From NCBI GenBank assembly GCA_014529385.2, contig CM043969.1, forward strand, positions 9,401,001 through 9,465,000: 64,000 nucleotides of DNA, given 5' to 3'. The notes beneath the pieces are model-generated. The model was not told the DNA's origin, ran no database searches, and saw only the letters and a list, made by a program, of their open reading frames with translations. Shown in pieces: positions 41,944 to 52,648 of this stretch (position 1 is the first letter of the stretch; each line of letters begins with the position of its first letter). This stretch comes from Adiantum capillus-veneris (Eukaryota > Streptophyta > Polypodiopsida > Polypodiales > Pteridaceae). The translations under genes were made by a program, and so were the position numbers.

Positions 41944-43268
41944 GCACAACAAGCAGTTACATGTGTTGAGAGAGAAGTGCAGGTCATCATGGTGGCAGCA
42001 ACTGTCAAGCAGCCGAGATACCAGGGATTGGAGTCATTGGCTCCCATCATTGGCTACATTTTGGAGGGTGAGTTTCCACCAGACTTCACAAAAGCTCAGA
42101 AGAGGAGACTCATGAAGAAGGCAAGCATGTATCTCTTCTTAGAAGGCTCCCTCTATCAAAGAGGGAAGGATAAAGTGTGCAGAAGAGTACCAACTATTGA
42201 GGAAATTCTAGCCATTCCAAAAGGTTTGCATGAAGAAGCATGTGGTGGTCATTTTGCCCAAGAATTAACTGTGAAGAAGATTTTGCTTGCGGGGTATGTT
42301 TGGCCAAGTCTGCATGTGGATGTCCAACATTGGTATAAAAGTTGTCACAATTGTCAGGTAAATGGGAATAGAAGATTGGTTTATGGTCCAAGGCAAATTG
42401 TGCTTGCAAATGGACCCTTTGAAAAGTGGGGCATTGATGCTATGGGTCCTCTGCCTAGGACAAAAAATGGTAAACTCTACATTCTAGTGGCTGTAGACTA
42501 TATGACTAGGTGGGTGGAAGCACAAAGTGTGGCAAAGGTAAATGAGAGGACAGTGAGCAAATTCGTCTACACTCACATTTGTTGTAGATTTGGCACACCT
42601 TTGGAGATTGTTTCTGATAATGGTCCAGGGTTTAGAAAGGGATTGCTCACAGAAGTCTGTGAAGAACTTCGCATTCTACATCGTCACAGTACACCCTACT
42701 ATCCTCAATCAAATGGTTTGGTAGAAAAAGCTAATGGTGTCATTGCATGCATCATTAGAAAGATGGTGAAAAACAAGACAAAGTTGTGGGATGACTTCTT
42801 GGATGGTGCCTTGTGGGTGTATCGAACCACATATAGGGAAGCCACGGAGTTTACACCATTTCACTTGGTCTATGGTCAAGAGGCTTTACAGCCAATTGAA
42901 CTAAACATTTCAACAATGCGACTTCATGGAAAATCAGCACAAGATGATCAAGAAGCATGGATGGATCGACTTCTTACCTTAGCTGAGCTTGAGTGGAAAA
43001 GAGAAGCAGCATACGAGTGCTACAAGAGGAAAGCTACACAGGCGAAGGAGAAGCTTGACAAGAAACTAAAGGACAAAGGCATCAATGAAGGAGATCTGGT
43101 GCTAAGGTATGACAATCGACTCGATAATCGTTTTGATGCCAAATTTGAAACTAGATGGCAAGGGCCATACATAGTCAAGAAGGCTTTCAATTCTAGTTAC
43201 TATCAGCTTATGGACTTGAACGGTAAAGAGCACTCCAGGAAGGTAAACGGGTATCGCTTGAAGCCCTA
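41944..43268 (+). pseudogene. Tat integrase, head copy
   Basis: This copy keeps the integrase frame intact. Zinc finger: HEEACGGHF...W.KSCHNCQ. Core: WGIDAMGPLPR, VDYMTRWVEAQSV, then VSDNGPGFRKG and PQSNGLVEKANGV, the D, D and E residues. C-terminal: LVLRYDNRLDNRF, WQGPYIVKKAFNSSYYQL. The frame has no promoter or start of its own. It continues into the solo LTR after KPY; the tail (LSRLLPKDLPK...) resumes at 43850. Confidence 0.9.
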
Positions 43269-43844
43269 TGTTAACCCTCACGGCTCACGGACACCCCATC
43301 ACCTATGACGGACGCGTATTATGTATTTGGTAGAGTCAGGTATCGGGCTTGTCGGACCAATAGGGAAAGGTAGAGTGATCGCCGATGAGAGGCGCACTTT
43401 AACTTGGACATTCAAGGGATTAGTTGGTTAAGCATGGGCGCCCAAGTGTGAATGGGGTGAGCTCCTATAAAAGCCAACTAAACCTAATTTTTACTCATTC
43501 TCTCATTTGTGCAATTGAAGAGTGCTCTTGCTCCATCTCCATCTTCTTCTTCTTCTTCACCTCCTTGTGTGTGTGTGAGAGAGAGAGAGAGAGGGAGAGT
43601 GTGTGTGCGATTGAGCATTACGAAGGCACGACGGCGGCGAAGCGGGTGAGCGCGGCACGACTGCAGCTTCTTCTTCATCGCGGCGAGGAGTCCACCACGA
43701 AGGCGAGCGTAGAGCGGTGAGTGACACACCCTTTGTTTTCTTGAGCTTGCTAGTTTAGGCTTGTTGTGTGCTTGGAGCCGTTTGTGGCTCGCATACGGTG
43801 TATTGGCAAGTCCCTTGCTTCGACAGTGCGGCAAGGAGCGCACA
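43269..43844 (+). mobile_element. Solo LTR, TSD CCCTA
   Basis: 576 bp, TGTTAACCC...GCGCACA. CCCTA is present on both sides (43264-43268 and 43845-43849). Removing the LTR and one CCCTA restores the integrase tail exactly as in the other Tat copy (52425-52440). It is the same family as 30958-31597 and 63319-63890. It has a TATAAAAG box near 43466. Confidence 0.97.
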
Positions 43845-43849
43845 CCCTA

Positions 43850-44036
43850 TTTGAGTCGCCTTCTACCAAAGGATCTACCAAAGATCTGTCCAAAGGCCGC
43901 TGTCTCATGTAAGTATTGTTACATGAAGCATGAGTGTAACTCTAGCCAAAATTCTGAGGGGCCAAACAATAAAGATCTCGTCAAGGACTCTGAAGCACTC
44001 TCTTTGGAAAAGATGCTCTATGATGGTACATGAATA
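43850..44036 (+). pseudogene. Tat integrase C-terminal tail, head copy
   Basis: Continues the integrase after the solo LTR: SRLLPKDLPK, then a small C/H cluster CKYCYMKHEC and the terminal KMLYDGT stop. The C-x2-C-x3-H-x-C cluster is not a standard integrase feature. Confidence 0.8.
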
Positions 44037-44061
44037 TACCATCATCCAGGGGGAGGGCTAA

Positions 44062-46728
44062 TGATACCCGTTTTTCGGCTCTTTGTAATTGCCACAGTGA
44101 GTTACCTCACCCTACCAAAATCACCCAAACACTGTGGCTATCCCTACCATTTCACTGTACATAGGCGTGCGTGAGTCACGGGACTTTTCCCATATCTTCT
44201 TAAAAAACCCTCAATCCGCTAGTCATTGGGCTAGTTGAGCCAAAAAAAAAAATAATAATAAAAAAAAAATATATAAGTATATTATGGCCCATGCGTATGT
44301 AAATATTTCTTTGTATATAGGGCCTAAATAAAAGATTTTTTCATAATTATTTTGGTATTTATTTAAATATTTCTACCTAGGTGTGTGTTATTTATGCTTT
44401 GTACATTGCCTCACCATTACCACAATTTTTCTTACCATTTTTTATACTCTTTATTTCATATAGAAATATTTTCATGTAAGCTTCTCTTATATTTGGTGTA
44501 ACTCCACCCCAACAAAAATCCAAAAAAACTAGTTTTATTTATGTGTATATTTTTTCACTAATGTGATTTTTCCCTTCCTACATCTATTTTGTTTTTTTTT
44601 TCTAAAAAATTAGAACACCAAAAATATTTATCTTTTTATGGTAGCCTCATAATGAGAGAGATTTCTTTTGACCCCTTTATATTTTTTCCACTTATATTAT
44701 TTATATTTGACATGTACATATTTTTTAGACCCTTCAATATTTGATTTTCTTAGTTGTACTATTCACTTATATCATAATCTCAACAATATCTTCAATTATA
44801 GACCTACCAAATAAGGCAAGGGTAGGTGGCATGCATACATGCACTATGGAGGGCTCACTCTTGGAGGTATTCAAAAGAATCATCCAAAGAAGGACCCCAC
44901 AAGGACCTTGTGCAGTGGAAAAAAACGGTCGGTGTTGCTGATTTTTTAAAGTTCACTTGCTCTCCGAATTTGAAAAGGTGATACAAACAAAAGTTGTAGC
45001 TCGTGGGCTAAACTTTTGCCTCAAATGTTTTCATATTTTTTTGAGCTACGAGCTGTGAGCTATGATTTTATTAGTGGACCCCAGTTTTCCCATGTTATGC
45101 AGCCACACTCTCTCTTCCACTTTATCATTTTCCTCTTTCACACACACTTCTCCACTCATCATCCCCACCTCTCTCACCACTCCTCTCTGCACCCTACTCA
45201 CCTTCTCCTCAACCTTGAAGAATAAGAGAAACCATGGTGAACTCATACCTCCCACACACAATTCCATTCCAAAATTGACCACCTAGTCTCATTTTTCCTC
45301 CTCCAATTTACCCATATCTATCAAAAAAACCACAAAATTCAGCCTCTTCTCTTAAAAGACAGCATCATGGTGGTTGATTACTCAGCTTCAATTACCTTGT
45401 CTCTCAAGGAAGGTCAAGAGTGGAGAAAAAATGTACCGTCAAAGCTAGTGGACCGTCAACAGGCGTCAAAATCGGCCCTACTCAAGACACTTGGAGCATC
45501 AACCTTGTAAGAAAGCCACCTTTTCTTACCTCTTAAGAGTTTTTTCTTCCTTATTTGTATCCTACATGGATACTCCCATTGTAAATATCCAATTCCATTT
45601 GTAAATTAATACTAACTCTACTAACACCAACCCACTATGAAAAGTCCTATCACCTCCATTTCTCTCCTCTCTCTTTCCTCACCAACTTCTTGATAATTCC
45701 AAGCAAAAGAAATTAGATAAATTGCTGAAAATCTAACCCAACCATGGTTAGAGGAGTAACCCTAGCCTTCAAAATTGCTATAAAAGGAGGGTGTAGCTAA
45801 CACAAAAGGGGGAGCCATAAGCAAGAGCACTATGCTATAGCTTGAGAAGCCAAGCTCAACCTCTCGAGAAGGAGCTCTTGAGTGGAAGCTCATTGTCTTA
45901 TGCATGTGCATGTGTTGTAATAGGGGATTAGCAAGGGAACTCTATGCCATTGTAAGAGAGAGAGTGATCATTCAATTGAGAGTAGGAAATCTATCATTTC
46001 TCCTACTAGTGTAAGCCCAACATTTGCTGAATCAAGGAGGGTGGATTTGGACTAAGCTTGGATACTTTGTCTCCCTTCCAACGTGAAGTAATGGGCAACA
46101 ATGATGCGTAAGTATCTTGGTGTTTTTTGTTAAGTTCTTGATAGCTTGTCTCTGGTGTTGTCATCAATCTAGCCATAAATCCCACATACTGTAAGAGGGC
46201 GACAGGGTGGAGAGGACTCCCCTGGCCTTAAGACAGTGATTGGGGTGGCTTTTCATTATGATGTGTTGTGGTGAAATTTACGCAAGCTATGTTGAACAAA
46301 TACTAATCTCACTTTGATTTGTCATGACAGATTTGTAAGAAGGCATTAGTGCAACAAGTACCCCCTTTCTCCCTTTCTTACACATATATATTTATGTTTG
46401 CTTGATCGTTAACGATACACTTCAAAGCAGCCCGAGCACCATCTCTCTCTCATCTCTCTCTCTATCATGTTTTAGTGTGTAAGAGTGTTCCATTGGTGTT
46501 AGGGTTAGTGTAAATTCCTTGCTTGTTTGTGGGTTGCTCTAACGATTCTCCTCTTTTGCGTCCTAGTTCGCTCTTAAACTAGGTGGTGCCCCTTGTGTAG
46601 TTGGGATTTGGCTGTGGGTTTGTTGTTTTGGTTTGTGTTGTGTTGTGCCCCAGCCCCCTTGAGCAGCACGGGAGCCTTGAAGGGTGTCTAGAGGCCACTC
46701 TTCTTGTTGCCCGCCCCGGACCGCCTCA
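44062..46728 (+). repeat. 5' LTR of the Tat element
   Basis: TGATACCCG...CCGCCTCA. It is shared with the truncated head copy, for which it is the 3' LTR. Frames inside it are not supported as genes. Confidence 0.93.
45778..45786 (+). promoter_or_regulatory. TATA box of the Tat LTR
   Basis: TATAAAAGG about 950 bp before the LTR end. The same word is present in the 3' LTR near 54369. Confidence 0.6.
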
Positions 46729-46750
46729 AATTGGTGCCCCCACGGAGGAA
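46729..46750 (+). other. Tat primer binding site
   Basis: AATTGGTGCCCCCACGGAGG follows the LTR end. A closely similar word sits at the same place in the minus gypsy element, which supports its role. tRNA not identified. Confidence 0.65.
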
Positions 46751-46803
46751 CGTCTTGTGTATTTTTGTGTAGAATCAACGTTTAGCATAGTCAAGTAGTT
46801 TGA

Positions 46804-47016
46804 ATGAATCACGAAAATTTGTATGATCCCTTCATTCCCATTGCAAGGCAAAAGGTACACATAATTGTTAGTACTAAGTTCCAATTTCAACGTGTCATTC
46901 GTAGAATTTTAGGTCCTCTTAGGTTGGCCGAGATAAACGCTTCAGTAAATCCTTTTATTTTGCCTCTCATTAGGTACGAGCTTAGTTTGGACGTTTATAT
47001 TTTTGTTTTGTTTTAA
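46804..47016 (+). CDS. Tat leader mini-ORF 1
   Basis: A 70-codon frame between the PBS and gag. It shares a pattern with the next frame: S.K..FQ......G..R..EI.AS.NP.ILPLI.Y..S.DV.IF.L (here FQFQRVIRRILGPLRLAEIN, ASVNPFILPLIRYELSLDVY). The start context is weak. Coding is inferred only from the paired similarity. No family recognised; it could be a duplicated gag N-terminal piece. Confidence 0.4.
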   Translation: MNHENLYDPFIPIARQKVHIIVSTKFQFQRVIRRILGPLRLAEINASVNPFILPLIRYELSLDVYIFVLF

Positions 47017-47037
47017 GCATTAGGTCATGCATAGACC

Positions 47038-47256
47038 ATGGATAATGGCCTAGGAATAGAGGTTTTCCCCTTCCATTTCACTCCACACATTAGAATAAAC
47101 ATTGCAATTAGTAGGAAAATCCATTTTCAACAATGTATGGTGTTCATGTTTGGTGCCCAAAGAGTAGGAGAAATTCTCGCATCACCAAACCCTCTCATCC
47201 TACCTCTTATTGATTATCATAGGTCGTTTGATGTGAATATCTTTATTTTGTTGTAG
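47038..47256 (+). CDS. Tat leader mini-ORF 2
   Basis: A 72-codon frame, 21 bp after mini-ORF 1 and in the same frame. Its start, ACCATGG, is in a strong plant initiation context. FGAQRVGEILASPNPLILPL and IDYHRSFDVNIFILL mirror mini-ORF 1. The two are diverged at DNA level while key residues (FQ, EI.AS.NP, ILPLI, DV.IF) persist. It ends 85 bp before the gag ATG at 47342. Confidence 0.45.
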   Translation: MDNGLGIEVFPFHFTPHIRINIAISRKIHFQQCMVFMFGAQRVGEILASPNPLILPLIDYHRSFDVNIFILL

Positions 47257-47341
47257 AATAGATTGCAAGCTAGAAAACATTATTGTGTAAATCTTTTTAA
47301 GAAAGAAAAACAAAAACGGGTGTCACTTTGAAATCAATTCA

Positions 47342-50300
47342 ATGGAAAGCCAACGCCAAATGTCTGGGTATCCTCTTTTCTTTGGAGAGCCTGGAGAGGA
47401 TGCAGAATTATTTTTAGCGAATTTCAAGATGTCTTGCCGTATCAAGAGGATAATAACTGATCAAGAACGTGTAGAAATGTTTGAGGTGGTCCTTAGGAAA
47501 GATGCTAGCACTTGGTTTGACTCTTTGCCTGAGGAAGTTAAGGGGAATTACACAGAAGTTTTGAATCGTTTCAAGAAATACTTCTTTGATCCCCAAAACA
47601 CTCAAAAATTATGGCAAGACATTGTTTCTCATAAGCAAAAAGACTTAGATGACTACTACTTGTACAAGCAAGAGTTTCTACGTCTTTGGGCTCTATGGAT
47701 ACGAAATGTTGCTAACCCTGGTGATGGTGCAGAATTTTTAAAGAAGGAGAGATTCATAGCCGGACTCTTTCCTGACCTTAAGGTAAAAGTTGAGGCGGGT
47801 GCACCTGCTACTTTTGATGCAGCGGAAACTAGGGCTGCTGAGAAGTATAGGAAACTCAAGTGCTTAAGGGGAGAGGTTCCAATAGAAGGTCTTAGACCCA
47901 AAGGTAAGTCACAAGCATCAACATCTAGGGAGCTTCCTGAGGTAACGGCTGAAGTGATTGAGAAGTTAAACGAATCTTTAAGCAGCCTGTCAATTCACCT
48001 TGCACAAGCTGTAGGTCCAAAGGGACAAGCAAAGAAGTCTGAAGAGCGAGATCCACGACCTAGGAGAGTCTTGCAATGTTGGAATTGCGGAGAGTCTGGA
48101 CATGGGATGTATAATTGTCCTTGGCCCCGTGGGGAGCCAGGGAGACCTAACTTGAATTACCCAGTGATGAATGCAGGTGAAGGAACTGGTCAACAACCAA
48201 GGCTTCTACAAAGACCAAATGGACCAAGACCACCTCCACAAGGGTTAGAAGGAGTTCCACCTTTGCCAGATCCAAATGTGCATGTGGTAGAGGTGACAAA
48301 CTCAAATGAGGTTGACATGGAAGCAAATGGCATTAAGCGTGGCCGAGGAAAAGGTAAAGAGAAAGAGGGTGTCCCATCACAGAGTGACCATGGACAAGGC
48401 AAGAAGGCAAAGGAGACCAAGGAAGCAAAGAGGACTCGACGTCGTATCAATCTCCAAGACTTTCCTCTTGGACATGGTATGGATCCATACAACCTGTTGG
48501 AAGACATGCGAGGTAAGGGTCCTGATATCTCATGGCCTCAGTTTCTTGCATTATGCCCACAAGTTAGGAGGGATTTAACAAAGGCAATTAGCACTAGGAG
48601 AAAGGTAAAAGAGAGATTTCCTGTTGTAAAAATTGCACATGCTGAAATGAATGAGGATATTACACCTGTGCTAGATTGTTACATAAAAGGAAGATTGGTT
48701 AGGAAAGGTCTAGTGGATGGGGGTGCACAAATTTGCATCATGACAGAAGGGCTCATGCAAATACTAGGCATGCACATCCATGAGACACCTGAAATCAAAG
48801 TGAAAATGGCAAACAATAGCAAGGCTAGGTGCGTAGGCATTTGTAAAAATGTTTTTGTGGAGGCCTTTGGCATTAAGAAGGCAGTGGATTTCTATGTCAT
48901 GTCTACCAAAGGAAATGGTTACCCATTTATCCTAGGGAGACCATGGCTAATGAAAATGCGAGCTTTGCAGGATTGGGAGAGTGGAAAGCTAATTTGCAGG
49001 AACGACAATCATAAGAAGGTTGTCTTTGACATGAAGGAGCAACGCCAAGAGGAGCTCCATGAAGAATCATCTCAAAGTGAGACGGAAGAAGGTTGGACCG
49101 ATAGCACTTCAGAAGAAGAAAGTAGCGGCAGCATTACTGAAGAGGAGTCTTCCATCGATGTCATGGGGGTAAGGTTTAATCCAAGCAACCAAGAGACCTC
49201 TTGTCAAGGCTTGGAGGAGGTAGGTCCTCAAGAGAACGAAGGTGTTCAAGATGAAGGGATGCTGGAAGGTATGCTATCAACAACACTTACAAAGGATGAA
49301 AGAGAGGAGTTCAAATGTGTGCTAAGGAAATTTCCGAGGCTTTTTGCTAAAGACTACATCGATGTGCGTGGAGTAGATGTGGTTCAACACAAGATTGAGT
49401 TGAAGCCAGAGGCCACACCTAAGGCTCAAAAGCTACGAAGGCTAGGAGTCATTAAGGAGCAGGCTCTACTCAAGGAGGTAAGAAAGCTTCTAGCAGCAGG
49501 TTTCATTTATCCAGTGGAGAATTCAGAGTGGGTCTCTCCCGTTGTTGTCACTCCTAAGAAAAACGGCAAGTGGAGGGTGTGTGTGGATTATCGTCCACTT
49601 AATGAGGCAACAAAAAGAGATCACTTTCCCCTCCCATTTCAGGATGAGATACTAAATGAAGTAGCTGGTCATGAGAAGTACACTATGTGTGATGGCTACT
49701 CGGGTTACTTTCAAATAGGTATCGCATTGGAGGATCAATTGAAAACAACCTTTATCACTCCTTGGGGTTGTTATGCTTTTAGAGTCATGCCATTTGGACT
49801 GACAAATGCTCCTGCAACATTCCAACGTTTCATGAACATGGTGTTTCAAGCATTCTTTGGAAAGTCAATTAGGGTGTTCATTGATGATTTCTGCATTTAT
49901 AGCTCAAAATCATTGCATCTACAAAGGGTAGAAGAAGGTTTAAAGAAGCTCTACGACATGGGAGGTCAACTCAACCCCAACAAGTGCCACATAGGTGAGG
50001 ATGAAGTGATCTTGCTCGGTCACAAGGTTTCCTATAAAGGCATTGAGGTGGATCCTTCAAAGGCAAAGGCTCTTATTGAGCTCCCATCACCGAAGAGTCT
50101 TAAGGAGGTCATCTCTTTCATTTAGAAGGTGAAGTATATGTCACGCTTCATTCACTTAGCCTCGGAGTTGCTTCATCCTTTGCAAAAGTTGACACAACAA
50201 GTAGAATTTGCATGGTCTGATGAGCTTGAAGAGTATTTTTGTAACATTAAAGTCATTTTGTCAGAGCTACCAACACTCATGCCTCCTTGTTGGGAGTACA

Positions 50301-52620
50301 CATTCTTTGTTAGCTCTAGTGCTGGGAAAGAAACAATTGGTGCTGTGTTGCTACAACAAGATCCCCACTGCACAAGGATGCGACCTATCTACTTTGCTAG
50401 TAGGGTCATGAATGCTTTGGAGAGAGACTACACAGAAGCAGAACTCATGATGCTTTCTCTCATGTTTGCGGTGAGAAAGTTTAGATCCTACCTGCTACCA
50501 AAACCTTTTGTAATTCTCACTGCAGAGAATTTGTTCCCTTGGGTGTCATCTCAAATGAATCTTAGTACTAGGATCTCAAAGTGGATTATGGAGTTGCAAG
50601 AGTTTCAATACTCTTTCAAGGTAGAAGATAGTGTGCGTGCATAATTGGCAGGGATTCTCACTTATAGGGTGCATGAAAAGAAGATTAAGGTGCCTGAAGT
50701 AAAGACCCTACCATTACCACCACCAAAAAGTATTCCTAATGCTTTTACCTTGTTCTTTGATGGAGCTTTTCGTCAAGCCACAGGAAAAGCAGGGGGAGGG
50801 CTAGTGTTTCTCAACCCAAGTGGAGAGGTGGTCATGAAAGAGAAGGTCAATCTACCAGGTTCAACTAGCAATAATGAAGCAGAATACGACACACTACTTC
50901 ATGGTTTGAAGATGTGCATTGGCCAAGGGATAAAACGTCTCATGGTAAAGGGAGATGCACTTCTCATTGTTAAACAAATTTTAGGCATTTGGGCAATCAA
51001 GAATGAAAGCTTAAGGACAAAAGTTCATGCCATTCGTAGGATGTTTAATCAGTTTGAAGAAGTGCAACTATATCATATTCCGAGGAAACAAAATGAAGAT
51101 GCCGATTTACTTGCACAACAAGCAGTTACATGTGTTGAGAGAGAAGTGCAGGTCATCATGGTGGCAGCAACTGTCAAGCAACCGAGATACCAAGGATTGG
51201 AGTCATTGGCTCCCATCATTGGCTACATTTTGGAGGGTGAGTTTCCACCAGACTTCACAAAAGCTCAGAAGAGGATACTCATGAAGAAGGCAAGCATGTA
51301 TCTCTTCTTAGAAGGCTCCCTCTATCAAAGAGGGAAGGATAAAGTGTGCAGAAGAGTACCAACTATTGAGGAAATTCTAGCCATTCCAAAAGGTTTGCAT
51401 GAAGAAGCATGTGGTGGTCATTTTGCCCAAGAATTAACTGTGAAGAAGATTTTGCTTGCAGGGTATGTTTGGCCAAGTCTGCATGTGGATGTCCAACATT
51501 GGTGTAAAAGTTGTCACAATTGTCAGGTAAATGGGAATAGAAGATTGGTTTATGGTCCAAGGCAAATTGTGCTTGCAAATGGACCCTTTGAAAAGTGGGG
51601 CATTGATGTTATGGGTCCTCTGCCTAGGACAAAAAATGGTAAACTCTACATTCTAGTGGCTGTAGACTATATGACTAGGTGGGTGGAAGCACAAAGTGTG
51701 GAAAAGGTAAATGAGAGGACAGTGAGCAATTCGTCTACACTCACATTTGTTGTAGATTTGGCACACCTTTGGAGATTGTTTCTGATAATGGTCCAGGGTT
51801 TAGAAAGGGATTGCTCACAGAAGTCTGTGAAGAACTTCGCATTCTACATCGTCACAGTACACCCTACTATCCTCAATCAAATGGTTTGGTAGAAAAAGCT
51901 AATGGTGTCATTGCAGGCATCATTAGAAAGATGGTGAAAAACAAGACAAAGTTGTGGGATGACTTCTTGGATGGTGCCTTGTGGGTGTATCGAACCACAT
52001 ATAGGGAAGCCACGGAGTTTACACCATTTCACTTGGTCTATGGTCAAGAGGCTTTACAGCCAATTGAACTAAACATTCCAACAATGCGACTTCATGGAAA
52101 ATCAGCACAAGATGATCAAGAAGCATGGATGGATCGACTTCTTACCTTAGCTGAGCTTGAGTGGAAAAGAGAAGCAGCATACGAGTGCTACAAGAGGAAA
52201 GCTACGCAGGCGAAGGAGAAGCTTGACAAGAAACTAAAGGACAAAGGCATCAATGAAGGAGATCTGGTGCTAAGGTATGACAATCGACTCGATAATCGTT
52301 TTGATGCCAAATTTGAAACTAGATGGCAAGGGCCATACATAGTCAAGAAGGCTTTCAATTCTAGTTACTATCAGCTTATGGACTTGAACGGTAAAGAGCA
52401 CTCCAGGAAGGTAAACGGGTATCGCTTGAAGCCCTATTTGAGTCGCCTTCTACCAAAGGATCTACCAAAGATCTATCCAAAGGCCACTGTCTCATGTAAG
52501 TATTGCTACATGAAGCATGAGTGTAACTCTAGCCAACATTCTGAGGGGCCAAACAATAAAGATCTCGTCAAGGACTCTGAAGCACTCTCTTTGGAAAAGA
52601 TGCTCTATGATGGTACATGA
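47342..52620 (+). pseudogene. Tat gag-pol polyprotein, three lesions
   Basis: Gag core at residues 1-170 (FFGEPGEDAELFLANFKMSC). Zinc knuckle CWNCGESGHGMYNC near residue 246. Protease LVDGGAQICIM near 457 (DGG instead of DTG/DSG) and FILGRPWL near 535. RT: SPVVVTPKKNGKWRVCVDYR, CDGYSGYFQI, FGLTNAPATFQRFMN and FIDDFCIYS (residue ~845). RNase H: AVLLQQD, YFASRVMNALERDYTEAE. Archaeal-type RNase H: FFDGAFRQATGKAGGGLVF, NNEAEYDTLLHGLK. Integrase as in the head copy, then the CKYCYMKHEC tail. Lesions: TAG at 50123-50125 (Gln in the related element), TAA at 50642-50644, and a one-base deletion near 51729 (AGCAATTCG against AGCAAATTCG). Otherwise well preserved. Confidence 0.93.
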
Positions 52621-52628
52621 ATATACCA

Positions 52629-52648
52629 TCATCCAGGGGGAGGGCTAA
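52629..52648 (+). other. Polypurine tract of the Tat element
   Basis: CCAGGGGGAGGGC just before the 3' LTR start; the identical word precedes 44062. Confidence 0.75.

Larger units (their letters stand above)
41944..44061 (+). mobile_element. Truncated head copy of the Tat element (IN to PPT)
   Basis: Sequence from 41944 matches 51112 onward nearly base for base, so this copy begins in the RNase H/IN linker and lacks its 5' LTR, gag, PR and RT. It ends in a PPT and shares the LTR 44062-46728 with the full copy. The break point shares about 10 bases with the Tat sequence (GCACAACAAG), which suggests a deletion. It is interrupted by a solo LTR at 43269-43844. Confidence 0.85.

Noticed and set aside
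45046-45286. Overlapping 74-78 codon frames repeated at 45.05-45.29 and 53.64-53.88 kb
   Set aside because: They are duplicated because they lie in the paired LTRs of the Tat element, exist on both strands at once and show no domain. LTR position explains them.
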